Counted from the first letter of the stretch, positions 30,756-39,762 are shown. The stretch: DNA of 64,000 nt from Paludibacteraceae bacterium (GCA_024693065.1 JAILLP010000023.1:148299-212298), one strand, 5' to 3'. Made by a program: numbers and translations. Notes: generated from the letters alone by a model not told the origin.

Positions 30756-31877
30756 TTGATACCCGTTTTATACATAAATCACGAGACAAACTCGATGGGG
30801 GGATGCTCATATTCTCTGGAGAATATGTTGCAGTCTGTTCGGGATGTTGTTAAACCATATATCCTATTTCGGGATTATGGTGTTGCCTACGATTATTTTG
30901 TCCAGAAAGGGTATGAATGCATTGTTGTCCCTTTTAAGTTAAACATATTGCCGAAGGACTTCAACTATTTGAAGTACCCTTTCCGTTATCTATACGATAA
31001 ATGGTATAACTATAAAGCTAGTAGAAAAATTGAGCGTTTGGTCTCTTTGTATTCGATTCAGATCATACACTCAAATACGAGCGTTATGACAATAGGCATA
31101 GAGACTGCGTTGAGATGCAATGTCAAACATGTCTGGCATTTCAGGGAGTTCCAGGATTTGGATTTCGGCATGAAACCTTTTTGCGGAATGAAAAAATTCC
31201 GTTCTCTCATGGAGAAGTCGGACCTGAATCTGTCGATCTCTGAATCGGTTCAGATTCATTGGGGATTGGATAAATATCCTAATGCTAGGGTGATTAGAAA
31301 TGCTGTGATGGGGATTGACGATGCGTGCTACGTTGAGAATAAAGAGAAATATATATTGTTCTGCTCCGCATTGTTGATAAAGACCAAAGGCGTTGAGTTG
31401 GCGCTTCGTATTTTCGCAGGTTCCCAGATCTACAAAAAAGGATATCGGCTTGTTTTCGTGGGGAAGATCGTGGATGAGGTGTTGATGTCGAGATTGTATG
31501 ATTTCATTCGAGATAATGGTCTGAAGGACTATGTTGATTTTGTCGGATACAAGCGTGATTTGTCCAGCTATGTGAAAAATGCGACCGCCTTTTTGATGTG
31601 CTCGGACAACGAGGCGTTAGGTCGGGTTACTGTAGAGGCGATGTTTTGGGGATGTCCGGTAATCGCAAAAAATTCAGGCGGTTCAAAGGAGTTTATCAAA
31701 CATGGGTATAATGGCTTCCTTTTCAACAATGTTGATGATGGAGTTTCGATGTTGAGTTCTTTGGTCGAAATGGATTGTAGGCAGATCATATTGAATGCGA
31801 ACAAGACAGCAAAGGATTCGTTTTCTATAGAGGGATTCGGTTCAATGATGGTTAAGTTATATCGGGATTTGTTATGA
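30756..31877 (+). CDS. Family 4 glycosyltransferase
   Basis: 373 residues. The start must be TTG at 30756 (or a non-standard codon upstream). An in-frame stop lies at 30747-30749, and the next Met (residue 14) falls inside the conserved N-terminal loop VLYINHETNSMGGCSYSLENML. The C-terminal half shows ILFCSALLIKTKGVELALRIF, VDFVGYKRDLSSYVKNATAFLMCSDNEALGRVTVEAMFWGCPVIA, the GT4 donor-binding region with its EX7E-type glutamates. The acceptor and sugar are unknown. Its stop overlaps the next start (ATGA). Confidence 0.82.
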   Translation: MIPVLYINHETNSMGGCSYSLENMLQSVRDVVKPYILFRDYGVAYDYFVQKGYECIVVPFKLNILPKDFNYLKYPFRYLYDKWYNYKASRKIERLVSLYSIQIIHSNTSVMTIGIETALRCNVKHVWHFREFQDLDFGMKPFCGMKKFRSLMEKSDLNLSISESVQIHWGLDKYPNARVIRNAVMGIDDACYVENKEKYILFCSALLIKTKGVELALRIFAGSQIYKKGYRLVFVGKIVDEVLMSRLYDFIRDNGLKDYVDFVGYKRDLSSYVKNATAFLMCSDNEALGRVTVEAMFWGCPVIAKNSGGSKEFIKHGYNGFLFNNVDDGVSMLSSLVEMDCRQIILNANKTAKDSFSIEGFGSMMVKLYRDLL

Positions 31878-33649
31878 AGAAAATCTTCCCTATAGTATTC
31901 GTCCTGTCTGTCATTGTCGGAATCTTTTTTGTCTTGAAGATTCAAGCAAAGGAGAGAATCGTGATAGATCCACAGGTGGACTTGCAAAAGCAATTGAGCA
32001 AGAATGGAATGGTTTATGAGATAAAGTCTGACATAGATTTGGAAGGGCAGATGATTGAATTGCCGCTCAATTGTGTGTTGGATTTCAATGGTGGTTCCTT
32101 ATTCAATGGTAGTATCAAGGGTAAGATTGGTAACGAGTATTTATGTCCGGAGTGGTTTGGCGCAAAGGGGGATGGAATAACAGATGACACGGAACCAATT
32201 CGTCAGTGTATCTCTCTGACGAATAAGATAATCTTCAGCAAAAAAAGATATTGCATAAAGAGTCGGACTGTTCACGATGTATTCCTTGTAGACCATGATC
32301 TCGAAGTGGACGGAAATGGTGCGACACTCGTATTGCCAGAGGAATTATACAAAGATTATAATTCCAGTATATGGCTTTTCCATAATGAAGAAAGCAAAAA
32401 GGTTAAGCATAATTATTATCACGATTTTAATATAGAAGTTAAAGTCAATAAAACTCCAGAATTTAAGGGTAACTTTTATATGTTTAATCTATACGCTGAA
32501 GACATAAATATCTCTAATGTGAATATCTCTAATAAAGGCAAGTATAATAATTTGAACGCATTCACGGTTTGCTATGCCAAGGATATAAAAATCCAGGATT
32601 GTAATGTGGAAAATGAGAGCCTTTCTACTATTGGAGGAGGTGTGTGGGTGATGATGAAGGACAAACCAGACGTGGGTAAAACGAATATACAGCTAAGGAA
32701 TTGTCGTTTCTTCCATGATGCGAAGGATGAAACAATCTGTTTCTCTTCCAGTCAGGTTAATAAAACGGATTGTGATATTAGATTTGAGGTGTCGGATTGT
32801 GAGTTCGTTTCTCCTAACAAGGTGAAGGGCTCTGGCTTTTTAATTTTATATGACAATAGGAAAGATTCAGGATGTCACTATCAAGTGGAGGGAACTGTAA
32901 GTAATTGCAGATTCCTGTCGAAGAGGAATGACAGCCTTCCTGATGTGTATAGGCGTGTTTTATCCATTCAAAGGGCAGGAAACACTCCTGCCTCTTGGAA
33001 AGTTGGATTTAAGAATTGCGAGTTTGTTGATATGTCCAGTTATAAACATATTAATGGAGATGATGGCAGGTGGGATTGTAATTATATGTTTGGCCTGCCT
33101 TCTTATAAGGTCGGGAAAGATAATGCTTACAGTATTAAGATCTCTGATTCTAAGATAAAGACGAATAATTCTGTGTTTAATGCTTATACGGGAGGCACTG
33201 TGGCCGATGTTGTGTTGGATAATTGTGATGTGGAATGTAAAGCTCTTCGTTTGTCAAATGCCAATAGTGACGTGTGTGTGGCGAATGTCATGGTGGAAAA
33301 ATGCAGGATAAAGACGGATTTCCCGTATTCGTTTGGAGGAAATGAGGTGTGGCATGATTGTGAAATCACCTCTCCTTCGTATGATTTCTTCCTTGTCCCG
33401 TTTTCGAAAAATCTGAATTTGAAGAAACAATTCACCAAATGCGGTATTAATGGAACTCAGTTGCATGTCGATGTGAAAAATGGGAAAAACGAAATGCATG
33501 TCAGAAAATATTGTTCTTGGAAGCATCCTATTTTTAACCAAAAGACAGAAGTGATAGATGGTATTTTGGCAACGGAAGCCTCTCCTCGTGATGCTAAAGT
33601 TTCCAATGATTTGGTAATTAAGGGGGCGTTGAATGGCATCAAGAAATGA
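31874..33649 (+). CDS. Exported right-handed beta-helix protein (pectate-lyase-3 type N-terminus)
   Basis: 591 residues. An N-terminal hydrophobic segment (MKKIFPIVFVLSVIVGIFFVLKIQA) is either a signal peptide or a membrane anchor. Residues 93-111 contain EWFGAKGDGITDDTEPIRQ, the beginning typical of phage-tail and glycan-lyase beta helices. The remainder consists of short repeated strands (VNISNKGKYNNLNAFTVCYAKDIKIQDCNVENES). It may cut, epimerise or bind the polysaccharide in the periplasm or at the surface. I see no specific catalytic site. It overlaps the following acyltransferase gene by 17 bp. Confidence 0.75.
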   Translation: MKKIFPIVFVLSVIVGIFFVLKIQAKERIVIDPQVDLQKQLSKNGMVYEIKSDIDLEGQMIELPLNCVLDFNGGSLFNGSIKGKIGNEYLCPEWFGAKGDGITDDTEPIRQCISLTNKIIFSKKRYCIKSRTVHDVFLVDHDLEVDGNGATLVLPEELYKDYNSSIWLFHNEESKKVKHNYYHDFNIEVKVNKTPEFKGNFYMFNLYAEDINISNVNISNKGKYNNLNAFTVCYAKDIKIQDCNVENESLSTIGGGVWVMMKDKPDVGKTNIQLRNCRFFHDAKDETICFSSSQVNKTDCDIRFEVSDCEFVSPNKVKGSGFLILYDNRKDSGCHYQVEGTVSNCRFLSKRNDSLPDVYRRVLSIQRAGNTPASWKVGFKNCEFVDMSSYKHINGDDGRWDCNYMFGLPSYKVGKDNAYSIKISDSKIKTNNSVFNAYTGGTVADVVLDNCDVECKALRLSNANSDVCVANVMVEKCRIKTDFPYSFGGNEVWHDCEITSPSYDFFLVPFSKNLNLKKQFTKCGINGTQLHVDVKNGKNEMHVRKYCSWKHPIFNQKTEVIDGILATEASPRDAKVSNDLVIKGALNGIKK

Positions 33650-34589
33650 GTTGATCGATTGTGTGAAGGGTGTGGCCATTTTACTTGTAGTAATTGGACA
33701 TATGTGTGATACGGGGAATTTCCTATTCTCCTTTCATATGCCGTTGTTCTTTATCTTTTCCGGCTATTTTTTTAAGCTTAAGGAGTTAAAGCGAGTTGTT
33801 ACCGACGGGTTTAAAAGGCTGATATATCCATATGTTTTCACCTCATTGATGATATTACTTTTTTGGTTAACGTTTGATATTTTCAGGGGTGGAAATGAGT
33901 TTTCCCGGTATTTGATTCTTGTTTTGTGGGGAAGTGGATCGAATAGTCATACATCAATCTATTTCTCTGATATTCAATCGATAGGGGCCATTTGGTTTTT
34001 ATGGGCACTGTTTTGGTGCAAGATCGCATATAATGAGATCTCCCGATATATATCGAATCGTTTGCCCCAATTTATACTTGTCTTGGTAATTTCCATTGGG
34101 GCTGTTCTTTTAGACAGATATTATGTTAATCTGCCATTTGCGATATTGCCGGGATTATCCGCTCTGATTTTTTATTGGGTGGGGGTGCAATTTAGAAAAT
34201 ATAATGAGTCTATTCGCCTTGGGAAATTGGAGCTATTGCTAGTCTGTATCTGGATTGCGGTGGCGATTTTTTCCAGTATGTCCATGGCTCGTTGTTATTA
34301 TAAATGTTGGCCGATTGATGTCTTGGGTGCGGTTGGCGGAACAATGCTGCTTTATCGAATCGTGAAGCTTATCTGTGATTGGAAAAGGATTCCTTTCTTA
34401 GTATGGTTGGGGAATAATAGTTTGGCGATTCTTTGTTTCCATTGCCTAGAGTTTAAAATACAATTGCTCTCAAGAATTAATTGCCCGAGTTATTTGATGT
34501 TAGTGGCGGAGTTGGCTTTTTGCATAGGAATGACTATGTTAAGTGGCATGTTCCCTTTGACGAGAACCATTTTAGGAATTCGCAAATAA
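33633..34589 (+). CDS. Membrane acyltransferase 3 family protein
   Basis: 318 residues, about ten membrane segments. LIDCVKGVAILLVVIGHMCD followed by SFHMPLFFIFSGYFFKLKEL is the classical start of the family. The ATG at 33633 lies 6 nt after AGGGGG, a strong ribosome site inside the end of the preceding gene. A role in O-acylation of the glycan is inferred from family and context. Confidence 0.83.
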   Translation: MASRNELIDCVKGVAILLVVIGHMCDTGNFLFSFHMPLFFIFSGYFFKLKELKRVVTDGFKRLIYPYVFTSLMILLFWLTFDIFRGGNEFSRYLILVLWGSGSNSHTSIYFSDIQSIGAIWFLWALFWCKIAYNEISRYISNRLPQFILVLVISIGAVLLDRYYVNLPFAILPGLSALIFYWVGVQFRKYNESIRLGKLELLLVCIWIAVAIFSSMSMARCYYKCWPIDVLGAVGGTMLLYRIVKLICDWKRIPFLVWLGNNSLAILCFHCLEFKIQLLSRINCPSYLMLVAELAFCIGMTMLSGMFPLTRTILGIRK

Positions 34590-34601
34590 ATATTTCATGT
34601 T

Positions 34602-35555
34602 ATGGTCGTATCTATTGTTATAGTATGCATGAATAATCTCAAGAATCTGTATTTGTGCTTAGATAGTATTAAAAAGAATACAAATGTAGATTATGAGGTC
34701 TTTGTTGTTGCATATTTGTTCAGTAAGGAGAATCTCCAAAAAGCGAAATCTGATTATGACTGGGTGAATTTTATAGAGAGTGATGAGATCAGGGGCTTTT
34801 CTGAAAATAACAATTTGGCATTACGACAGGCGAAAGGGGAGTATTGTTTTGTCGTGAATGATGACACGGAGATGCGTATGCCAGTCATTGACCAATTGGT
34901 CGAGACGATTAAGCGACTGCCTGAGGATGTCGCAATTGTCAGCCCGAAATTGATTAATCCGGATGGATCCTCTCAGGTTTGCGGCAGGGCGTATTTGGAT
35001 TGGTGGATAAACATGAGGAGCGATTGGGGTTTTAAAGACAAACAAAACATAGCGAAATATTGTAACAAACAGGGTGTGTTCCAATCGTATAATATTGTTG
35101 GGGCTGCCTTCCTGATAAAAACTGAGTTGTTTAGAAAAATAGGTTGGTTTGATGAGACCTATTTCTTTTGCCCTGAGGATATTGCGGTGTCGGATACATT
35201 GAATAGGTTGGGGTACAAGTGCTATGTGAATGCCGATGTGGAGATCATACATTATGAGGGCATGTCGGGTAAGTCTTTGTCTATGGTGCAAACGGCCACT
35301 CGTCCCGCGCATGCCAAAGGCGGTGTGATTTTCTATTCTCATGGGAATAGATTCCTGTTCTATTTTTTGTCAGTATATTACTTCGTACATTTCTCCTTAC
35401 GGTTTATTTATCATAGGATAAAGGGACTTTTAAAGGAAAGGCCTAACGTGGATTATATCCTTTCCATTGGAGACATGAATGTTTGTCGCACTATTTTGAC
35501 AAAGAAAACGCCTAAGGAGATTTTCATAGAATGTTATAATAAGTTGAAAAAATAA
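34602..35555 (+). CDS. Family 2 glycosyltransferase (WbbL-like)
   Basis: 317 residues. The GT-A start is VSIVIVCMNNLKNLYLCLDSIKKNTN; then ENNNLALRQAKGEYCFVVNDDTEMR gives the metal-binding DDT motif, and KIGWFDETYFFCPEDIAVSDTLNRLGYKCY is the acceptor-side region seen in rhamnosyltransferase-like GT2 enzymes. A hydrophobic segment near 250-272 may anchor it at the membrane. It is the last gene before a 60-bp gap with a -7 element, so it may end a transcription unit. Confidence 0.82.
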   Translation: MVVSIVIVCMNNLKNLYLCLDSIKKNTNVDYEVFVVAYLFSKENLQKAKSDYDWVNFIESDEIRGFSENNNLALRQAKGEYCFVVNDDTEMRMPVIDQLVETIKRLPEDVAIVSPKLINPDGSSQVCGRAYLDWWINMRSDWGFKDKQNIAKYCNKQGVFQSYNIVGAAFLIKTELFRKIGWFDETYFFCPEDIAVSDTLNRLGYKCYVNADVEIIHYEGMSGKSLSMVQTATRPAHAKGGVIFYSHGNRFLFYFLSVYYFVHFSLRFIYHRIKGLLKERPNVDYILSIGDMNVCRTILTKKTPKEIFIECYNKLKK

Positions 35556-35586
35556 GCACATTCTGCTGTGTTTGTAATGTAATTTA

Positions 35587-35594
35587 TATTTTTG
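35587..35594 (+). promoter_or_regulatory. Probable -7 element before the PLP-enzyme/opine cassette
   Basis: TATTTTTG matches TAnnTTTG and lies 22 bp before the start codon at 35616. The ideal -33 position shows no TTTG. It suggests that the following genes can be transcribed separately. Confidence 0.4.
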
Positions 35595-35615
35595 TCTTAT
35601 AATTAATGACAAGTT

Positions 35616-36719
35616 ATGAATAACTGCGATATTATAGGAGACGAACAACTTCTCAAGCAATACTATAGCCGTTATGGTGGCTATTGGCGTTTCCCTGACA
35701 TGTTAGATTATTGTTATTTGGTGAATCCTTATTTCAATCAGTCTGCGATTATAAAGGAAATGCAAGATTTTTTCCCTATCTTGGTAAGTGAATATCCGTC
35801 CGGCATGAGAGTGAATGCAGAACTGGCAAGTGAATGTTGGCAGGTAAAACCCGAGCATATTGTTGTGGGCAATGGGGCGGCTGAACTGATTAAGGTCATG
35901 ATGGAATCTCAGGAAGGGAAGGTTGGAGTGGTTCGTCCTACGTTTGAGGAATATCCTAATCGTATGTCGGAGGATAAAGTGATTACTTTTGTGCCTCAAA
36001 ACGCCACTTTCCGTTATGATGCAGACGATCTTATCGGATTTTTTGGCAAGAACCATATCGATACGCTTCTTTTGATTAATCCTGATAATCCATCTGGAAA
36101 TTTTATTCAGATGGAGGGTGTACATAAATTGGCATCATGGTGCGAAACAAAAGGAATACGTTTTATCCTTGATGAGAGTTTTGTGGACTTTAGCGTAGGG
36201 TATGAACAGAATTCGTTTATCCACGAGGAGTTTTTGAAGAAATATCCACACCTATGTGTAATAAAGTCGATTAGTAAGAGCTACGGAGTCCCTGGACTTC
36301 GACTCGGTATCCTCTGTAGCGCAGATGAAAATCTTGTGGAGCGAATTAAAAAAAGTGTAAGTATATGGAATATCAATTCTTTCGCAGAGTTTTTCATGCA
36401 GATATATCCGAAGTATCGAGAGGATTACAAACGTGCCTGTGACCAATTTATCCAGGAACGGGAGTGCTTTGAAATAGAACTGAAAAAGATACCATTTATC
36501 AAGGTTATGCCGTCGCAGGCAAACTTTTTTTTCCTCGAAGTATTGCCTCCATATAAGCCAAAGGAATTGTGCGCAATCTTGTTGAAGAAATATAATATTC
36601 TTGCATCTGCATGTCTTGCGAAGAAGGGTATTGAGAAAAATCGTTATATGCGCATCGCTGTCCGTAATCATGAGGATAACACTAAATTTATAAAAGCACT
36701 TAATGAATTAGAGAGATGA
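35616..36719 (+). CDS. Class I/II PLP-dependent enzyme, HisC/CobD-like aminotransferase or decarboxylase
   Basis: 367 residues of fold type I. VGNGAAELIKVM gives the phosphate cup, NPDNPSGN (155-162) and FILDESFVDF (D186) bind the cofactor, K221 in IKSISKSYGVPGLRLG is the Schiff-base lysine, and R in MRIAVRNHEDN binds the substrate carboxylate. HisC and CobD (threonine-phosphate decarboxylase) share this pattern. In a polysaccharide locus without histidine or cobalamin genes, a decarboxylase acting on a phospho-amino acid to give an amino-alcohol phosphate is attractive, but this is inference. Its end overlaps the start of the opine-dehydrogenase-like gene by 4 bp. Confidence 0.8.
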   Translation: MNNCDIIGDEQLLKQYYSRYGGYWRFPDMLDYCYLVNPYFNQSAIIKEMQDFFPILVSEYPSGMRVNAELASECWQVKPEHIVVGNGAAELIKVMMESQEGKVGVVRPTFEEYPNRMSEDKVITFVPQNATFRYDADDLIGFFGKNHIDTLLLINPDNPSGNFIQMEGVHKLASWCETKGIRFILDESFVDFSVGYEQNSFIHEEFLKKYPHLCVIKSISKSYGVPGLRLGILCSADENLVERIKKSVSIWNINSFAEFFMQIYPKYREDYKRACDQFIQERECFEIELKKIPFIKVMPSQANFFFLEVLPPYKPKELCAILLKKYNILASACLAKKGIEKNRYMRIAVRNHEDNTKFIKALNELER

Positions 36720-37717
36720 TAAAGGTTTGTATTTGTGGTGGAGGTTCATTAGGTCATGTGTGTGCAGGTGTACTTGCTTCTCAAAATGACGTAGAGGTAA
36801 ATCTTTATACTCAGAAACCAGAGCAATGGTCTCGACAAATAAAAGTTACAGATTTTAATGGCAAGCTTTATTGTGGTACTCTCAATGTTATCAGCAAGAA
36901 TCCAGAAGAAGCTTTGCGAGACTGTGATATTGTTTTCCTTTGTCTCCCTGGTTTCGCTATAGAGAGTACGCTCTCAGCAATAAAACCATTTGTGGGTAGG
37001 GCTGTCGTTGGATCTATTGTCAGTAGCACCGGTTTTTTCTTTTTTGCTCATAATATACTTGGGAAGGATGCAAAACTGTTTGGATTTCAGCGTGTTCCAT
37101 ATATCGCACGTACGGACGAATATGGACATTCCGCAAATTTGTTGGGTTATAAATCACAAATAGCTGTTGCTGTTGAAAATGTTGATGATGTCGAGAGTTT
37201 TCGTCTTTTGGTGGAAAAACTATGGATGACGCCGACAAAACTTCTGTCTTCTTTTTTTGAAGCGTCACTTACTAATAGTAATCCAATATTGCATACAGGA
37301 CGGTTATACTCTATGTGGAAAGATTGGAACGGTGAGGTATATGACCATTTAATTCTTTTTTACAAAGAGTGGACTGTTGAGGCAAGTCAGATCCTGATAG
37401 ATATGGATGAAGAATTTATGCGGGTTTTAGATGTCCTTCCTGTAAAAAAAGGAGCGATACCATCTTTGTTGGAATATTATGAAAGCCATGATGCAGAAAG
37501 CCTATGTAAAAAAATAAGTGGTATTCCTGCATTTCAGGGAATTACATCTCCAATGAAAAAAGTCGAAAACGGATGGGTCCCTGATTTCCAATCAAGATAT
37601 TTCACAGAAGATTTCCCTTTTGGACTTTATTTTATAAAGCAAACTGCCATGGAAAATGGAGTTTCTACTCCAACAATTGATAAGGTTTTCGCATGGGGAA
37701 TTAGTAAATGTAAATAG
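36716..37717 (+). CDS. NAD/NADP octopine/nopaline dehydrogenase family protein
   Basis: 333 residues. The Rossmann motif GGGSLGHVCAGVLA is at about 8-21. The C-terminal opine dehydrogenase domain contains FFEASLTNSNPILHTGRLYSMW with its catalytic-type His and Asn, and DFQSRYFTEDFPFGL at about 290-304. Opine dehydrogenases reductively join the amino group of one molecule to a 2-oxo acid such as pyruvate. It is sandwiched between a PLP enzyme (4-bp overlap) and a LicD/cytidylyltransferase fusion (11-bp gap), so the substrate is probably an amino compound destined for the glycan. The gene is AT-rich. Confidence 0.85.
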   Translation: MIKVCICGGGSLGHVCAGVLASQNDVEVNLYTQKPEQWSRQIKVTDFNGKLYCGTLNVISKNPEEALRDCDIVFLCLPGFAIESTLSAIKPFVGRAVVGSIVSSTGFFFFAHNILGKDAKLFGFQRVPYIARTDEYGHSANLLGYKSQIAVAVENVDDVESFRLLVEKLWMTPTKLLSSFFEASLTNSNPILHTGRLYSMWKDWNGEVYDHLILFYKEWTVEASQILIDMDEEFMRVLDVLPVKKGAIPSLLEYYESHDAESLCKKISGIPAFQGITSPMKKVENGWVPDFQSRYFTEDFPFGLYFIKQTAMENGVSTPTIDKVFAWGISKCK

Positions 37718-37728
37718 TATTTAGCGAT

Positions 37729-38892
37729 ATGTCACATATAAAAACAGCGAAAGGATTTCTTGAGTATAAAAGCGAACTTCTCTACTTCGGTGACAAAGTA
37801 ATAGACAAAGAGAAGATGCTTGATAATCTGCAGGTGCTTTCAGCATATTTAGATAAAATAGATATTAATTGGGGGCCTGCGTTTGGTACGCTCATTGGTA
37901 TAGTTCGAAATGATGATTTTCAACCTTGGAAACCCGTATTTGATATCTATATCCTTAAGGAAGACGAGGAACGATTCAAAGATATTCTTTGGCTTTTAAA
38001 GGAGGTCGATTTTGAATTAGTACGCTACGAACGCAGAGGCTTATATTATCTGAAAAGAAATTCTGAATATATTAAAGTTTTTGTGCTTCATAAGATTAGT
38101 AGCGACGTACGTCATACCGGTGGGTCTGATTTTATTCATGAAAAATATCTGCAGAACACAGTCAAATGGGACTTTAAAGGAATAGACTTGAATGTGCCGC
38201 AGGAAGTGGACGAATATTTAACTTTCCAATATGGAGACTGGGAAATTCCTAAGCAGACGGTTAAATATTCAAATAATATTTTCTCATATATCTCTTACTG
38301 TTTGCAAATTAAGTGTCAGGATTTGATGCCAGATAGCCTTTATTATTTATGGCTGTTGATGCACAGACGTAAGGATTTTAAGAAGTTTAAGCTCCGTTGT
38401 GAGAAAGCAGGAATAAAAATGCCGACCAATCTCCAACTTTCAAGCATGAGACCTCGTAAATATAAAAAGGTTTTAACTGTTGGAGTCTACGATCTGTTGC
38501 ATAAGGGGCATGTGGAACTTTACAGAAGAGCCAAAGGTTTAGGCGATTATTTGATTGTGGCAGCACAAGATAGTGATTTCATATTGAAGTATAAACCGAC
38601 GGCAAAAGTCCTGAATTCTACGGAAGATCGCAAATATATGATTAAGGCTATACGTTATGTTGATGAAGTTGTGACTTATACTGATGTCGACAAAATAGTC
38701 AAGGAATTAGATTTTGATGTTTTTGTAACAGGTCCGGACCAATGTCATGAAGGATTTCAACGCGCTATCCAATGGTGTGAAGAGCATGGTAAGGAGCATC
38801 TTGTTCTAGGAAGAACAGAAGGGGTTTCTTCTTCTGAGCTGAAAGCTAGGATAGCTGCTAAGACAGGAGAGAATAAGAAAATTTCAAAATAG
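37729..38892 (+). CDS. Fusion of a degenerate LicD-like domain with a TagD-like cytidylyltransferase
   Basis: 387 residues. Residues about 25-180 align by eye with LicD: GPAFGTLIGIVRNDDFQPWKPVFDIYIL (about 49-76) matches the LicD core, but the DDDID aspartates are replaced (PWKPVFD), while VPQEVDEYLTFQYGDWEIP at 156-174 is retained. Residues about 247-375 form a nucleotidyltransferase with the HxGH motif HKGH at 258-261 in GVYDLLHKGHVELYRRAKGLGDYL and a terminal RTEGVSSSELK motif. The C-terminal part likely makes a CDP-activated phospho-alcohol; the N-terminal part is probably non-catalytic or altered. It follows the opine-dehydrogenase-like gene by 11 bp. Confidence 0.8.
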   Translation: MSHIKTAKGFLEYKSELLYFGDKVIDKEKMLDNLQVLSAYLDKIDINWGPAFGTLIGIVRNDDFQPWKPVFDIYILKEDEERFKDILWLLKEVDFELVRYERRGLYYLKRNSEYIKVFVLHKISSDVRHTGGSDFIHEKYLQNTVKWDFKGIDLNVPQEVDEYLTFQYGDWEIPKQTVKYSNNIFSYISYCLQIKCQDLMPDSLYYLWLLMHRRKDFKKFKLRCEKAGIKMPTNLQLSSMRPRKYKKVLTVGVYDLLHKGHVELYRRAKGLGDYLIVAAQDSDFILKYKPTAKVLNSTEDRKYMIKAIRYVDEVVTYTDVDKIVKELDFDVFVTGPDQCHEGFQRAIQWCEEHGKEHLVLGRTEGVSSSELKARIAAKTGENKKISK

Positions 38893-38964
38893 AATATAGG
38901 GACTAGTTGTATTTCGTTTTTATGTTTGGTTCTATAAATTCTTATGCGTTAAATTATTGAATTT

Positions 38965-39762
38965 ATGAAAGAAATTTCAATAGATGAATCAAAACGTATT
39001 CAGGTGGATATATTAAAGTTGATTCATGAATATTGTTGCAATAACGGTTTAAAGTACACCTTGGCCTATGGGTCTATGCTGGGGGCTGTACGTCATAAGG
39101 GTTTTATTCCGTGGGATGACGATATAGATATCGCAATGTTGAGGTCTGATTATGAGAAACTCATGTCGGGATTTGAGCACGATTATATAAAGATATATGA
39201 TTACAGGAAGGATGAGGAGTATTGCTATGGGTTTGCGAAGGTAATCGATACTCGTACTGTGTTGGAGGAAAATACGACAATGGCAAATTTTGGCATTGGA
39301 ATAGATGTGTTCCCCATCGATGATTTGTATGATGATGAGCAGTCTTGCAAGGACTTCATAAAGTCTATTATCCCGTTGAAAAGGAAGTATAGATACAAAT
39401 TGTTGAAACCTTCCCCAAAGAATGTTTGGTGGAAGCGAATCGCAATCCGTCTAGCGGGGTTAACTGTCCTTCCGTATTCTCTGAAGGATCTTGTGGTTAA
39501 AATCAACGATGCGGTGAAGAGCAATGGCAAGGAAAATTCCAAATATGTTGGTGTCTTGACAGGAACTGCCGTGACAGAGAAGTGTATTATGCCAAGGAAG
39601 TGGTTCGAGGAGTATTGCTCTTTGGATTTTGAATCGAATAAGTTCATGTGCATCAAGGATTTTGACGAATTTCTTACGTTCGAATATGGCGATTATATGC
39701 AGTTGCCTCCTGAGGGAAAGAGAATGTCGCCGCACACGTTGAATAGGATATATTGGAAATAA
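38965..39762 (+). CDS. LicD family phosphotransferase
   Basis: 265 residues. The complete LicD core YGSMLGAVRHKGFIPWDDDIDIAML is at about 35-59 (D51, D52, D53, D55), and the C-terminal FDEFLTFEYGDYMQLPPEGKR motif is intact. It lies 72 bp after the LicD/cytidylyltransferase fusion and would be the transferase for the CDP-activated group made by that fusion. Cytosolic or membrane-associated. It is distinct from the LicD protein encoded at 24187. Confidence 0.85.
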   Translation: MKEISIDESKRIQVDILKLIHEYCCNNGLKYTLAYGSMLGAVRHKGFIPWDDDIDIAMLRSDYEKLMSGFEHDYIKIYDYRKDEEYCYGFAKVIDTRTVLEENTTMANFGIGIDVFPIDDLYDDEQSCKDFIKSIIPLKRKYRYKLLKPSPKNVWWKRIAIRLAGLTVLPYSLKDLVVKINDAVKSNGKENSKYVGVLTGTAVTEKCIMPRKWFEEYCSLDFESNKFMCIKDFDEFLTFEYGDYMQLPPEGKRMSPHTLNRIYWK

